14,320 bases of DNA from Desulfosporosinus sp. UBA5188 (lineage in GTDB: Bacteria > Bacillota > Desulfitobacteriia > Desulfitobacteriales > Desulfitobacteriaceae): the NCBI GenBank assembly GCA_002413075.1, contig DHWG01000030.1, positions 1-14,320 of the forward strand, written 5' to 3'. A program made the translations under genes and the position numbers. Positions within the stretch are counted from its first letter, which is position 1. Every line of letters starts with the position of its first letter. Under the pieces are notes generated by a model that was not told where the DNA came from, searched no databases, and saw only the letters and a program-made list of their open reading frames with translations. Positions 7,253 through 13,892 of this stretch are shown here, piece by piece.

Positions 7253-8167
7253 CTACTTCCGCATCTTGGGATCGAACGCATCCCGCAAGCCGTCACCAAC
7301 AAAGTTAAATGCCAACATAGTTATCGCGATGGCCGCAGCGGGGAAAAATAAAGCATAGGGATACGATGGGATATTTAATCTCCCATCAGCCGCTAGTGAC
7401 CCCCAACTGGCAAAAGGAGGTTGAATACCAATCCCGATAAAGCTTAAAAAGGCTTCCATAAAAATTGCCGATGGAATAGCCAACGCAGACGTGATAATGA
7501 TGGGTCCCATAGCGTTTGGAATTAAGTGTTTTAGCATGAGTCGGGAAGTACTTGCACCCAACGTTTGAGCCGCCAAAACATATTCCTGCTCACGCAAGGC
7601 TAGAATCTGGCCACGTACGATTCTGGCCATTCCCATCCAGTTAACAATTCCCAGGACAATCATGATGTTGAGCAAGCCACCCTTACCCATGACGACCATA
7701 AGCAAAATTACATACAATAATTCTGGAATACTATAGATTACATCGATAATCCGCATCATTATATTGTCAATTCTACCACCGAAATAACCTGAAATTCCAC
7801 CGTAAAAAACACCTATACTCAAGTTAATCAAGACAGATACAAAGCCAATGGCCAGTGAAACTCTTCCACCGTACATTAACCGGGCCATTGAATCACGGCC
7901 CAGTGAGTCTGTACCAAAGGGATGACTCCAGGAGGGTTTAAGGTACGTATTCATTAAATCATTCGTATAGTAGTTGTACTTAATGAGAAATGGACCAATA
8001 AATGCGAAGATAATGAGGCCCGCCAGCGTAATCAGACCAGCCATGGCCAACTTGTTTTGCTTGAAACGTCGCCAGGCATCTTGCAGCATAGTCGTACTCG
8101 GGCGGTTAATATGCTCTGCTGAAATTTGGGATATCACGGGCTCAAATAAGCTCTGTGCCAATTTCAT
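7253..8167 (-). CDS. oppC: Oligopeptide ABC transporter permease, OppC type
   Basis: 304 residues, inner-membrane permease subunit. It has the N-terminal cytoplasmic OppC leader (DAWRRFKQNKLAMAG) before the first helix, then HPFGTDSLGRDSMARLMYGGRVSL, the standard OppC/DppC loop, and about five further helices. The ATPase-docking EAA-type loop reads EQEYVLAAQTLGASTSRLM followed by HLIPNAMGPI. The C-terminus ends in FNFVGDGLRDAFDPKMRK, a typical OppC ending. The ATG at 8167 comes 4 nt after the oppB stop, with AAAGGGG inside the end of oppB as ribosome site. It pairs with OppB to form the channel. Confidence 0.95.
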   Translation of the reverse strand: MKLAQSLFEPVISQISAEHINRPSTTMLQDAWRRFKQNKLAMAGLITLAGLIIFAFIGPFLIKYNYYTNDLMNTYLKPSWSHPFGTDSLGRDSMARLMYGGRVSLAIGFVSVLINLSIGVFYGGISGYFGGRIDNIMMRIIDVIYSIPELLYVILLMVVMGKGGLLNIMIVLGIVNWMGMARIVRGQILALREQEYVLAAQTLGASTSRLMLKHLIPNAMGPIIITSALAIPSAIFMEAFLSFIGIGIQPPFASWGSLAADGRLNIPSYPYALFFPAAAIAITMLAFNFVGDGLRDAFDPKMRK

Positions 8168-8171
8168 ATGT

Positions 8172-9110
8172 CTACGCCCCTTTCTGCGAGGTGAGTTTGA
8201 TCCTGGGGTCTATAAACGTATAAGCTATATCCACCAACAGGTTAAATACCACTAAGAGTGTACAGAACAAGACCGTCATACCCATAATGGTAGAATAGTC
8301 ACGGTTAGTAATGGAGGTAACAAAGAATTGTCCAATTCCGGGTATCCCAAAAACAAATTCAACAACAAAGTTGCCAGTAAGAATATACGCAAAGAAAGGT
8401 CCCAAATAGGTAATAATCGGTAATAGTGCGTTTCGAATAGCATGTCTACCAATAATCACGTACCCTGGTAAGCCTTTTGACTTGGCCGTTCTAATGTAAT
8501 CCTGATTTAAGACGTCCAACATACTTGTCCGCATTAAGCGCGTAATCTGGGCAATGGGAAAAGCACCCAACGCGAGGGACGGCAATACTAGATTTTTAAA
8601 GGCTCCATCATTCCAGCCAACGGGTGGAAACAAACCAAGTTTATATCCTAGGTAATATTGCAAAAAAGTAGCCATCACGAAACTAGGTACAGAAACCCCG
8701 ATCGTTGCAATAAAGGTTGCCACTGCATCTGGAGTTTTGTTGTGGTAGAGCGCTGCAATAGTGCCTAATAACAACCCCCCACCGAGAGCAAAAACCGTGG
8801 CTAAAAAACCAATGGTCGCAGTTTTTGGTAGTCCGTCCTTAATTAGGTCGTTTACGGTTCTGCCTTCATAGCGAAAAGTTGGACCCAGATTAAACTGAGC
8901 AACATTTTTCATATAATCTGTATACTGTTTCACAAGTGGGTCATTGGTGTGATAGCGTGCTTCAAGGTTCTTCAAGACTGCTTCTGGAACTTGTTTTTCA
9001 CGAGAAAAGGGACCGCCAGGTATTGAGTGCATTAGCACAAAGGTCGCTGAAATAACTATCCAGAGTACAAGTATGGCGGATGCAATCCGCTGCAGTAGAT
9101 ATTTTGCCAC
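8172..9110 (-). CDS. oppB: Oligopeptide ABC transporter permease, OppB type
   Basis: 312 residues from a GTG at 9110. It starts with the canonical OppB N-terminus (AKYLLQRIASAILVLWIVISATFVLMHSIPGGPF), a first helix followed by a long periplasmic-side loop, then about five helices. The EAA-type loop reads NQDYIRTAKSKGLPGYVI followed by HAIRNALLPI, and the C-terminus ends in DIAYTFIDPRIKL. The GTG is preferred over an in-frame ATG 17 codons upstream (9161): it has a GAGGGGGGG site 6 nt before it, whereas the ATG has none, and homology starts at the GTG. The 213-nt gap from oppA holds a stem-loop at 9264-9294. Confidence 0.94.
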   Translation of the reverse strand: MAKYLLQRIASAILVLWIVISATFVLMHSIPGGPFSREKQVPEAVLKNLEARYHTNDPLVKQYTDYMKNVAQFNLGPTFRYEGRTVNDLIKDGLPKTATIGFLATVFALGGGLLLGTIAALYHNKTPDAVATFIATIGVSVPSFVMATFLQYYLGYKLGLFPPVGWNDGAFKNLVLPSLALGAFPIAQITRLMRTSMLDVLNQDYIRTAKSKGLPGYVIIGRHAIRNALLPIITYLGPFFAYILTGNFVVEFVFGIPGIGQFFVTSITNRDYSTIMGMTVLFCTLLVVFNLLVDIAYTFIDPRIKLTSQKGA

Positions 9111-9183
9111 GTTTATCCCCCCCTCGACAAGGATTAGTTCTAGCCCCTTGTTCCTTGTCATTTTAATTATTCTAATGGTGTGT

Positions 9184-9189
9184 ATTATA
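9184..9189 (-). promoter_or_regulatory. Possible -10 box upstream of oppB
   Basis: A perfect TATAAT on the minus strand within the oppA-oppB gap. No convincing -35 box is seen at 16-18 bp, so an internal oppB promoter is only a possibility. Confidence 0.2.
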
Positions 9190-9263
9190 TACTGTATGCA
9201 ACATTTAAGGAAGCTTATTCTTTTACTATATTTTCACTAATTTACCTTTATTACACACTGAAA

Positions 9264-9294
9264 TGGAGGCGGGCTGCATTTCAGCCCACCTCCA
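9264..9294 (-). terminator. Intercistronic stem-loop downstream of oppA
   Basis: A 13-bp GC-rich stem (9282-9294 with 9264-9276), 5-nt loop. One position pairs as U-G in minus-strand RNA but is a C-A mismatch in plus-strand RNA, so the structure belongs to the opp transcript. No long T run follows on the minus strand. It probably acts as a partial terminator or as 3' protection of oppA mRNA, so that binding protein exceeds permease. Confidence 0.7.
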
Positions 9295-9323
9295 CTGTTA
9301 CCTACTTTGACTTAAGGAGGGTA

Positions 9324-10943
9324 CTATTCTACGGATGCATATTTGAAATCAATCGGTCCAAGCGATGAACGGAAAGCGCCTTTAATACCATCTTTGAGAA
9401 CAAAATTGTTAACATAGTAGTAAATAGGCATTATAGGCATTTCATCCATCAGAACTTTTTCAGCAGCATGCATTGCTGGAATACGAACCTTTTGATCGCC
9501 TGATTTGTTGGCAATAGTTTTAATTTGTTTGTCATACTCAGCATTCGACCAACCTGTTTCGTTGTTACCGCCACCCGTAACAAACATATCCATGAAGGTC
9601 ATTGCATCAGAATAATCACCAATCCAACCAGCCCGTGAAATATTGAAGTTGAGTTTCTTTTGGGATTCAAGATATACAGCCCATTCTTCGTTTCGTAGCT
9701 TTACATCGATACCCAGGTTAGTTTTCCACATATTTTGGATTGCTTCAGCAATCAGCTTATGGTTGGAAGAAGTGTTGTAAAGAATGGTAGCATCAGCCGG
9801 CCAGTTCTTGCCGTCAGGATATCCAGCTTCAGCCAATAACTTCTTAGCTTCGGTGACATCTTCTTTAATAAAGTCTCCGCCCACTGTGCGGAAGTCTTTG
9901 CCAGCCTCTACATCAACCATCCCAGGAGGAGTAAAAGCGAGAGCAGGTTTTTGTCCACCTTTGACAACTTTGTCAATCAATGTTTGACGGTTAATCGCCA
10001 TCGTCAAAGCTTTACGAACCTTGACATCGTCAAAAGGTTTCTTGGTGACATTAAAGCGATAGAAATATGTGCCAATATAAGGCGCTGATTTCAAGACCTT
10101 CGAAGCCTTGAGGCGATCGATGTCTTCAGTCGGAATATTATCAGTTCCGTCTAACTGACCGGCTTCAAAAGCTGTAAGAGCTGCTTTGGCATCTTCTAGC
10201 AAGTTGAAATCAACTTCGGCCATCTTGACGTTCTTGGCGTCCCAATAGTTCTCGTTTTTAACAACAACAACTTGATCATTATGTTTCCATTCTTTCATTT
10301 TGAAAGGACCATCCGATACAAATGTTTCAGCCTTTAAAGACCAGTCTTTGTTTGCTTCAATAGCCTTTTTGTTAACAGGGTAAAGGGTATGGAAAGAGGT
10401 CAAAGCAATAAAGTAAGGAGTAGGAGCGGCTAGGGTTACTTCCAAAGTCTTAGGATCTACAACTTTGAGACCAACAGCCTCAGCTGTACCCTTTTTGGAG
10501 TTGTAATCTTCAGCACCCTTAATGTAGTAGAGCTGATAGGAATACTCAGAAGCCAACTCTGGTGAGAGGGCACGTAACCAAGCATATTTGAAGTCTTCAG
10601 CAGTGATTGCATCACCGTTACTCCATTTAGCATCGCGAAGTTTAAAAGTTATGACCGTACCATCAGTGTTTTGAGTCCAAGTTTCGGCAATACCCGGCAT
10701 GACCTTTTCGCCTTCGCCAATGCGAGTCAGTCCTTCAAATAGGGCTGTTTGTATATGGGATTCCGGAACACCTGTAGAAAGGGCTGGATCTAGAGTTTTA
10801 GGTTCTGCACCTGCGTTAAAACTAGTTTTCTGGACCTTTGCTGTTGGGGCAACTGTTTGCGAGCAGCCTGTCAGTAAAATACTGACAGCCAGCAGCAACG
10901 AAACGGCTACCGCTAAACTTTTGTTCTTTCGAATTTTAAACAC
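9324..10943 (-). CDS. oppA: Oligopeptide-binding lipoprotein, OppA/DppE type (SBP family 5)
   Basis: 539 residues, extracellular solute-binding lipoprotein that captures peptides for the OppBC channel. The signal peptide has a basic start (KIRKNK), a hydrophobic core and lipobox LTGC with C27 as lipidated residue, then a Thr/Ala-rich linker. The mature part opens with the family 5 signature NAGAEPKTLDPALSTGVPESHI, followed by LFEGLTRIG and, further on, FKLRDAKWSNGDAITAEDFKYAW, all typical of OppA. Length is normal. The start is GTG at 10943; AGGAG lies 7 nt upstream in a purine-rich leader. It is first in the opp operon and is separated from the permeases by a stem-loop. Whether nutrient or signalling peptides are preferred cannot be read from the sequence. 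Confidence 0.95.
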   Translation of the reverse strand: MFKIRKNKSLAVAVSLLLAVSILLTGCSQTVAPTAKVQKTSFNAGAEPKTLDPALSTGVPESHIQTALFEGLTRIGEGEKVMPGIAETWTQNTDGTVITFKLRDAKWSNGDAITAEDFKYAWLRALSPELASEYSYQLYYIKGAEDYNSKKGTAEAVGLKVVDPKTLEVTLAAPTPYFIALTSFHTLYPVNKKAIEANKDWSLKAETFVSDGPFKMKEWKHNDQVVVVKNENYWDAKNVKMAEVDFNLLEDAKAALTAFEAGQLDGTDNIPTEDIDRLKASKVLKSAPYIGTYFYRFNVTKKPFDDVKVRKALTMAINRQTLIDKVVKGGQKPALAFTPPGMVDVEAGKDFRTVGGDFIKEDVTEAKKLLAEAGYPDGKNWPADATILYNTSSNHKLIAEAIQNMWKTNLGIDVKLRNEEWAVYLESQKKLNFNISRAGWIGDYSDAMTFMDMFVTGGGNNETGWSNAEYDKQIKTIANKSGDQKVRIPAMHAAEKVLMDEMPIMPIYYYVNNFVLKDGIKGAFRSSLGPIDFKYASVE

Positions 10944-11254
10944 TCTCCTTCTCCTACTTTATAGCTAAATTCGGAAACAATAGGGCCCTTATAATCACCC
11001 ATGTTTTCCAACTTAAATCTATTCTGTACTGAGTCGTCATTATCCTTCTATAAGAATGAAATTATTCAAATATATTTTCCAGCCTAAAGTTAATGCTCTG
11101 ATAAAGTGAATAATGTACCAATACTTTTGATACATTATTCAAAGACATCTCCATACTCATAGCCCGTAGCCGGTATATTCAGGTGTCTTTGAGTATATTC
11201 ATAATTGAAGTTGACCCTGAATATTTTCACTTTCAAACTCGAATTTTGTTCGAT
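10944..11254. other. spo0A-oppA intergenic region with nested inverted repeats
   Basis: About 310 bp without a credible gene. It contains an 11-bp perfect inverted repeat (11107-11117 with 11131-11141) and a 12-bp near-perfect one (11139-11150 with 11181-11192). GTATATTCA occurs twice 20 bp apart (11173-11181 and 11193-11201). The spo0A end is followed by a weak small hairpin, TCGAA/TTCGA. The oppA promoter must lie here, but no -35/-10 pair is clearly better than others. Confidence 0.6.
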
Positions 11255-12052
11255 TCAGCTAACATTTCTCATGACTCTTAATTTGTCAGCAAGAAGTGCT
11301 ATGAATTCAGAGTTCGTGGGTTTTTGACGTTCAATATTCATTGAGTACCCAAAAATTCTTTTCAGCGTATCCGTATGCCCACGTTCCCAAGCAAGTTCGA
11401 TTGCGTGCCGAATTCCTCGTTCAACCCTACTAGGTGCTGTATCAAACTTTTTTGCAATTCCTGGATATAGTTCCTTGGTTACCGCTCCTAGCAAAGAAAC
11501 ATCTTCCACGACCATCAAAATTGCATCTCTTATATATTGATATCCTTTAACATGAGCAGGAATCCCAATTTGATGCATCATATTGGTTACTTCTACGGTA
11601 AGATTAAGCCCACTTCCCACCGTTGTAACGACGGGTGAAGATGTTGAATACTGGGTTTGAGCCGATGTCTGTGTATCCTGGGTTAATGAGCGAATCCGTT
11701 TACCCAGAATATCTAGATCAAAGGGTTTTAAAATAAAGTAATCCACACCCAGCATCATGGCTTGATGCGTGAGCGATTCCTGTCCGAAAGCCGTTAACAT
11801 GATAATTTTGGGTCGGTTCGTGGTCGTCTGAGCATTGATTCTTTCCAATACGCCTAAACCGTCCAAATTTGGCATAACTAAGTCAAGCATGATTAAGTCT
11901 GGTTCCTGTGTTTGAATGAGCTCACAGGCTTCTAAACCATTATTAGCAACTCCTACAACAATTAAGTCATCTTGTGCTTGGAGATAGTTTGTAAGCATTT
12001 TACATAAATTACGGTTATCATCCGCGACAACTATTTTTATTTTCTTTTCCAC
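11255..12052 (-). CDS. spo0A: Sporulation master response regulator Spo0A
   Basis: 265 residues, full length. The receiver domain (about 1-122) has the acidic pair D11-D12 (VADDN), phosphoacceptor D57 in LIMLDLVMPNLDG, T87 in MLTAFGQ and K109 in YFILKPFD. A Gln/Thr/Ser-rich linker (about 125-150) leads to the Spo0A effector domain with HQIGIPAHVKGYQYIRDAI, LYPGIAKKF and the DNA-recognition region SRVERGIRHAIELAWERG (208-225), ending with KPTNSEFIALLADKLR. These blocks match Bacillus subtilis Spo0A closely, so identity is secure. The start is GTG at 12052; the ribosome site is weak and a nearby ATG pair is out of frame. A 0A box and a TATAAT upstream suggest autoregulation. spoIVB, normally just upstream, is absent: the next upstream gene is a divergent ferredoxin. 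Confidence 0.98.
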   Translation of the reverse strand: MEKKIKIVVADDNRNLCKMLTNYLQAQDDLIVVGVANNGLEACELIQTQEPDLIMLDLVMPNLDGLGVLERINAQTTTNRPKIIMLTAFGQESLTHQAMMLGVDYFILKPFDLDILGKRIRSLTQDTQTSAQTQYSTSSPVVTTVGSGLNLTVEVTNMMHQIGIPAHVKGYQYIRDAILMVVEDVSLLGAVTKELYPGIAKKFDTAPSRVERGIRHAIELAWERGHTDTLKRIFGYSMNIERQKPTNSEFIALLADKLRVMRNVS

Positions 12053-12127
12053 TCTGCCATCATCCCCACTCCTATGTATTCCGGTTCATCTCTATTATGT
12101 AAAATTTTGGTAACACCCGGTGCCTTT

Positions 12128-12133
12128 ATTATA
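12128..12133 (-). promoter_or_regulatory. -10 box of a probable spo0A promoter
   Basis: A perfect TATAAT on the minus strand, about 75 bp before the spo0A GTG. No -35 consensus lies 16-18 bp upstream; the 0A box occupies that neighbourhood, as in promoters activated by phosphorylated Spo0A. Confidence 0.4.
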
Positions 12134-12145
12134 CGTTAGCCGCAT

Positions 12146-12152
12146 TGTCGAA
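12146..12152 (+). promoter_or_regulatory. 0A box (Spo0A binding site)
   Basis: TGTCGAA, an exact match to the 0A-box consensus TGNCGAA, 12 bp upstream of the spo0A -10 box. Position and sequence fit positive or negative autoregulation. A single 7-mer match can occur by chance. Confidence 0.5.
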
Positions 12153-12161
12153 ATCGCAAAA

Positions 12162-12191
12162 AAATAGGCAACGACAAAAAGTTGTCTATTT
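12162..12191 (-). terminator. Terminator-like hairpin upstream of spo0A
   Basis: An 11-bp stem (12162-12172 with 12181-12191), 8-nt loop. On the minus strand it is followed by seven T. One pair is G-U on the plus strand and A-C on the minus strand. No minus-strand gene ends here in this window, so it may be a relic of a lost upstream gene or the end of an unannotated transcript. Confidence 0.45.
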
Positions 12192-12495
12192 ATGATAAAG
12201 GTTTAGATTAAAGGGTTTATGCATATTATTGTTAATACTTTTTCCGCAAAATATATTACTATATTTTTCTCTATACGAAACTTGCATTTTATATATGAAA
12301 GAGCGTGAATTATAACGAGCATTAGCGTAACATAGCCTTATGACGGAATTACTGAACTATTCTATGATTTAGCTAAAAAATAGTCGTTTATTCTGTAGGC
12401 CTCTCCGTTCCTGAAAGTCTTTTTATGATAAACTGTAGTATAGACAGCCTTGACTAGGGTAGAATAACAACGAGATTAGTTGAAGGAGGTACTTA

Positions 12496-12687
12496 ATGTT
12501 TGCTGAAGTAGATAAAGATGCGTGCATCGGTTGTGGGGCTTGCCCAGAAGTTTGTCCTGAGGTTTTCAGGATGGAGGATGACGACAAGGCGATCGCTTAT
12601 AAAAATCCAGTTCCCAGTGAGTTTCTAGAATCCGCGAAGGAAGCTGCTGAGGGTTGCCCAACAGAAGCCATCCATTTTCAAGAGTAA
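12496..12687 (+). CDS. Single-cluster [4Fe-4S] ferredoxin
   Basis: 63 residues, soluble low-potential electron carrier. The cluster ligands are C10, C13 and C16 (CIGCGAC) and C54 (GCPTEAI), the one-cluster arrangement seen in Thermotoga maritima ferredoxin. C20 (in VCPEVF) is in the place of the extra cysteine that forms a disulfide in that protein, but its partner near residue 43 is missing. The protein is acidic (EDDD, many Glu), as usual. The ATG at 12496 follows AAGGAGGT by 5 nt, the strongest ribosome site in the window. Monocistronic, followed by a long hairpin. No redox partner is encoded nearby. Confidence 0.95.
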   Translation: MFAEVDKDACIGCGACPEVCPEVFRMEDDDKAIAYKNPVPSEFLESAKEAAEGCPTEAIHFQE

Positions 12688-12704
12688 ATACGCAATTAAA
12701 AGAT

Positions 12705-12755
12705 AAGAAGGCAGTAAAAAGCGATGGATTCCCATCCGCTTTTTACTGCCTTCTT
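12705..12755. terminator. Two-way terminator between ferredoxin and the 148-residue gene
   Basis: A 23-bp stem with a single bulged C and a 4-nt loop. The outer arms AAGAAGGCAGTAAAAAGCG (12705-12723) and the complement ending at 12755 are perfect. It lies between convergent genes, with a T-rich stretch on the minus-strand side. Confidence 0.85.
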
Positions 12756-12778
12756 GCGTTATTTTGCCGCTAAATCGA

Positions 12779-13225
12779 TCATGAATTGTTGATTTGCTTT
12801 ATTCGTTCAATACGCCAACCCTTTTCCGATTGCTTTAGATTAATGGAAAAAGTTACATACTGTACAGCTTCAATGGGTGATGTCCAATAAACACGTACCA
12901 CGACCCCTTGTGATAGGTCCAAATCCGAATTCATAAACTCTAACTTCTGCATGGACAATAAAGGGTCTTTATTCAACCTAGTTTCCCAGTCTTTAAACAC
13001 TTTTTGGTCCAAAGACCCTTCTGTCGTTATTAATAATTCGCCGGCAAGATCTGTTTGACGGACATCCATAAGCTTCCAGAAGTGTTGAATTGTTTGTTGC
13101 GGAGAATCCCCATAGTGAGGGTCCGCCAGAGCCGATTTCACGGCTTGGGGTGTTTTTAAGGCTATGATCGTCACTAGACAGAAAAGTGATAGTCCAAGGA
13201 ACCATACAAAACGACTATTACGCAT
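12779..13225 (-). CDS. Hypothetical exported or membrane-anchored protein
   Basis: 148 residues. An N-terminal hydrophobic segment (about 7-24) after a short basic start makes it a signal peptide or single anchor; the rest is soluble. The region DSPQQTIQHFWKLMDVRQTDLAGELL, then a C-terminal part with alternating hydrophobic residues (VVVRVYWTSPIEAVQYVTFSINL and GWRIERIKQI), resembles the fold pattern of NTF2-like/DUF4878 proteins, where a pocket domain sits outside the membrane. That is inference from pattern only. The ATG at 13225 has AAGGAGGG 6 nt upstream, and this site can pair with an upstream segment (see 13229-13268). It lies 62 nt after spoVM on the same strand. Confidence 0.8.
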   Translation of the reverse strand: MRNSRFVWFLGLSLFCLVTIIALKTPQAVKSALADPHYGDSPQQTIQHFWKLMDVRQTDLAGELLITTEGSLDQKVFKDWETRLNKDPLLSMQKLEFMNSDLDLSQGVVVRVYWTSPIEAVQYVTFSINLKQSEKGWRIERIKQINNS

Positions 13226-13228
13226 AAT

Positions 13229-13268
13229 TTCCCTCCTTGCTTGTCTCTACTATCATTCTAGGAGGGAA
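13229..13268 (-). promoter_or_regulatory. Hairpin that can hide the ribosome site of the 148-residue gene
   Basis: In minus-strand RNA, UUCCCUCCU (13268-13260) is perfectly complementary to AGGAGGGAA (13237-13229), which is the ribosome site of the gene starting at 13225. The loop is 22 nt. Confidence 0.5.
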
Positions 13269-13287
13269 CCTCTGCTTTCATACCAAA

Positions 13288-13353
13288 TTAGCCAAAAACT
13301 TTTCTTAAAACATTAAGTACAAATTCAGGTAACCGAACGTAATAAATTCTCAT
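13288..13353 (-). CDS. spoVM: SpoVM-like sporulation membrane peptide
   Basis: A 21-residue peptide. It starts MRIYYVRLPEF and ends LRKVFG. It aligns without gaps to the first 21 residues of Bacillus subtilis SpoVM (26 residues): Met1, Tyr4, Leu8, Pro9, Phe11, Arg17 and Gly21 are identical and most other positions are conservative, including basic residues 2 and 7. Pro9 is a key residue in SpoVM, an amphipathic helix that recognises the convex forespore surface and anchors the coat basement protein SpoIVA. It lacks the last five residues of the Bacillus form. The ATG at 13353 has a purine-rich AAAGGAGGAAGG site ending 7 nt upstream. A σE-like -10 lies about 50 bp upstream. Placement near spo0A fits a sporulation role. 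Small size is the only doubt. Confidence 0.85.
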   Translation of the reverse strand: MRIYYVRLPEFVLNVLRKVFG

Positions 13354-13401
13354 AGTTCAGCCTTCCTCCTTTACATCAATATAAAACGCCTTATCTGTAA
13401 T

Positions 13402-13409
13402 AATGTATG
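13402..13409 (-). promoter_or_regulatory. Possible σE -10 box for spoVM
   Basis: CATACATT on the minus strand, one mismatch from the σE -10 consensus CATACAAT, about 49 bp before the spoVM ATG. The -35 candidate 13-14 bp upstream (around ACATTC) is weak. Confidence 0.3.
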
Positions 13410-13431
13410 CACGCGAAATCTTGAATGTCCA

Positions 13432-13782
13432 TTAAACCACTTGGTAATTCTTTACTGCTGCTTCGAGTTGAGCCACAAGCAAACGTTCCTCATCCGTATT
13501 AGCGGTGAAATAGAGACGACCAAGAATCCCGGTAATGATTTTGAGAACATCTTCCAACGCCAACGACTCTTTCATCGCTAATTGGCCACTCGTTTCAATT
13601 AACGCAATTCCGAATTGATGACCCACGCCATCCTTCACCATACGTGTACAGCTTTTCCCTAACAGACGCATTACCAAAGAGGCTTCCTGAACATCTAATT
13701 GGCGAACCACCTCAATCGTTGTCGTCAACCCTTGAACCATACGTAATCCTACACTATTCCAACTTACCTGTTGATCCATCAT
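13432..13782 (-). CDS. Hypothetical 116-residue soluble protein
   Basis: Not recognised. The protein has no signal peptide or membrane helix and looks mostly helical: the segments VGLRMVQGLTTTIEVVRQL, EASLVMRLLGKSCTRMV and the C-terminal DVLKIITGILGRLYF followed by an acidic-basic helix have regular hydrophobic spacing. One cysteine (CTRM) and no evident catalytic motif. Composition and codon use look like a real gene. The ATG at 13782 (a second ATG follows directly) has AAGGGGGAAG about 5 nt upstream. It is the first protein gene after the structured RNA region, on the same strand, with no terminator between, so both may be in one transcript. It ends 78 nt before spoVM. Confidence 0.75.
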   Translation of the reverse strand: MMDQQVSWNSVGLRMVQGLTTTIEVVRQLDVQEASLVMRLLGKSCTRMVKDGVGHQFGIALIETSGQLAMKESLALEDVLKIITGILGRLYFTANTDEERLLVAQLEAAVKNYQVV

Positions 13783-13857
13783 TTACTTCCCCCTTAGAGA
13801 TCACTTCCATTGCGATACTATATGCCGCATCCGTTTCAAGGGTGAAAGATGGTCCGT

Positions 13858-13892
13858 GAGACACGTCCTAGAGAGGCAGCGAGACACGTCCT
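13858..13892. repeat. 12-bp direct repeat, 23-bp period
   Basis: GAGACACGTCCT at 13858-13869 and again at 13881-13892, within the 3' part of the structured RNA region. Confidence 0.9.

Larger units (their letters stand above)
12053..12495. other. spo0A-ferredoxin divergent intergenic region
   Basis: About 440 AT-rich bases between divergent genes. The spo0A side holds the TATAAT, the 0A box and a terminator-like hairpin (separate entries). From about 12195 to 12480 I find no frame with a ribosome site on either strand. TTGACT at about 12451 could be a -35 box for the ferredoxin gene, but the -10 match 17 bp later is poor. Confidence 0.5.

Noticed and set aside
11080..11176. A 32-codon minus-strand frame between spo0A and oppA
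   Set aside because: No ribosome site before its ATG and it lies inside palindromic DNA; the product resembles nothing.
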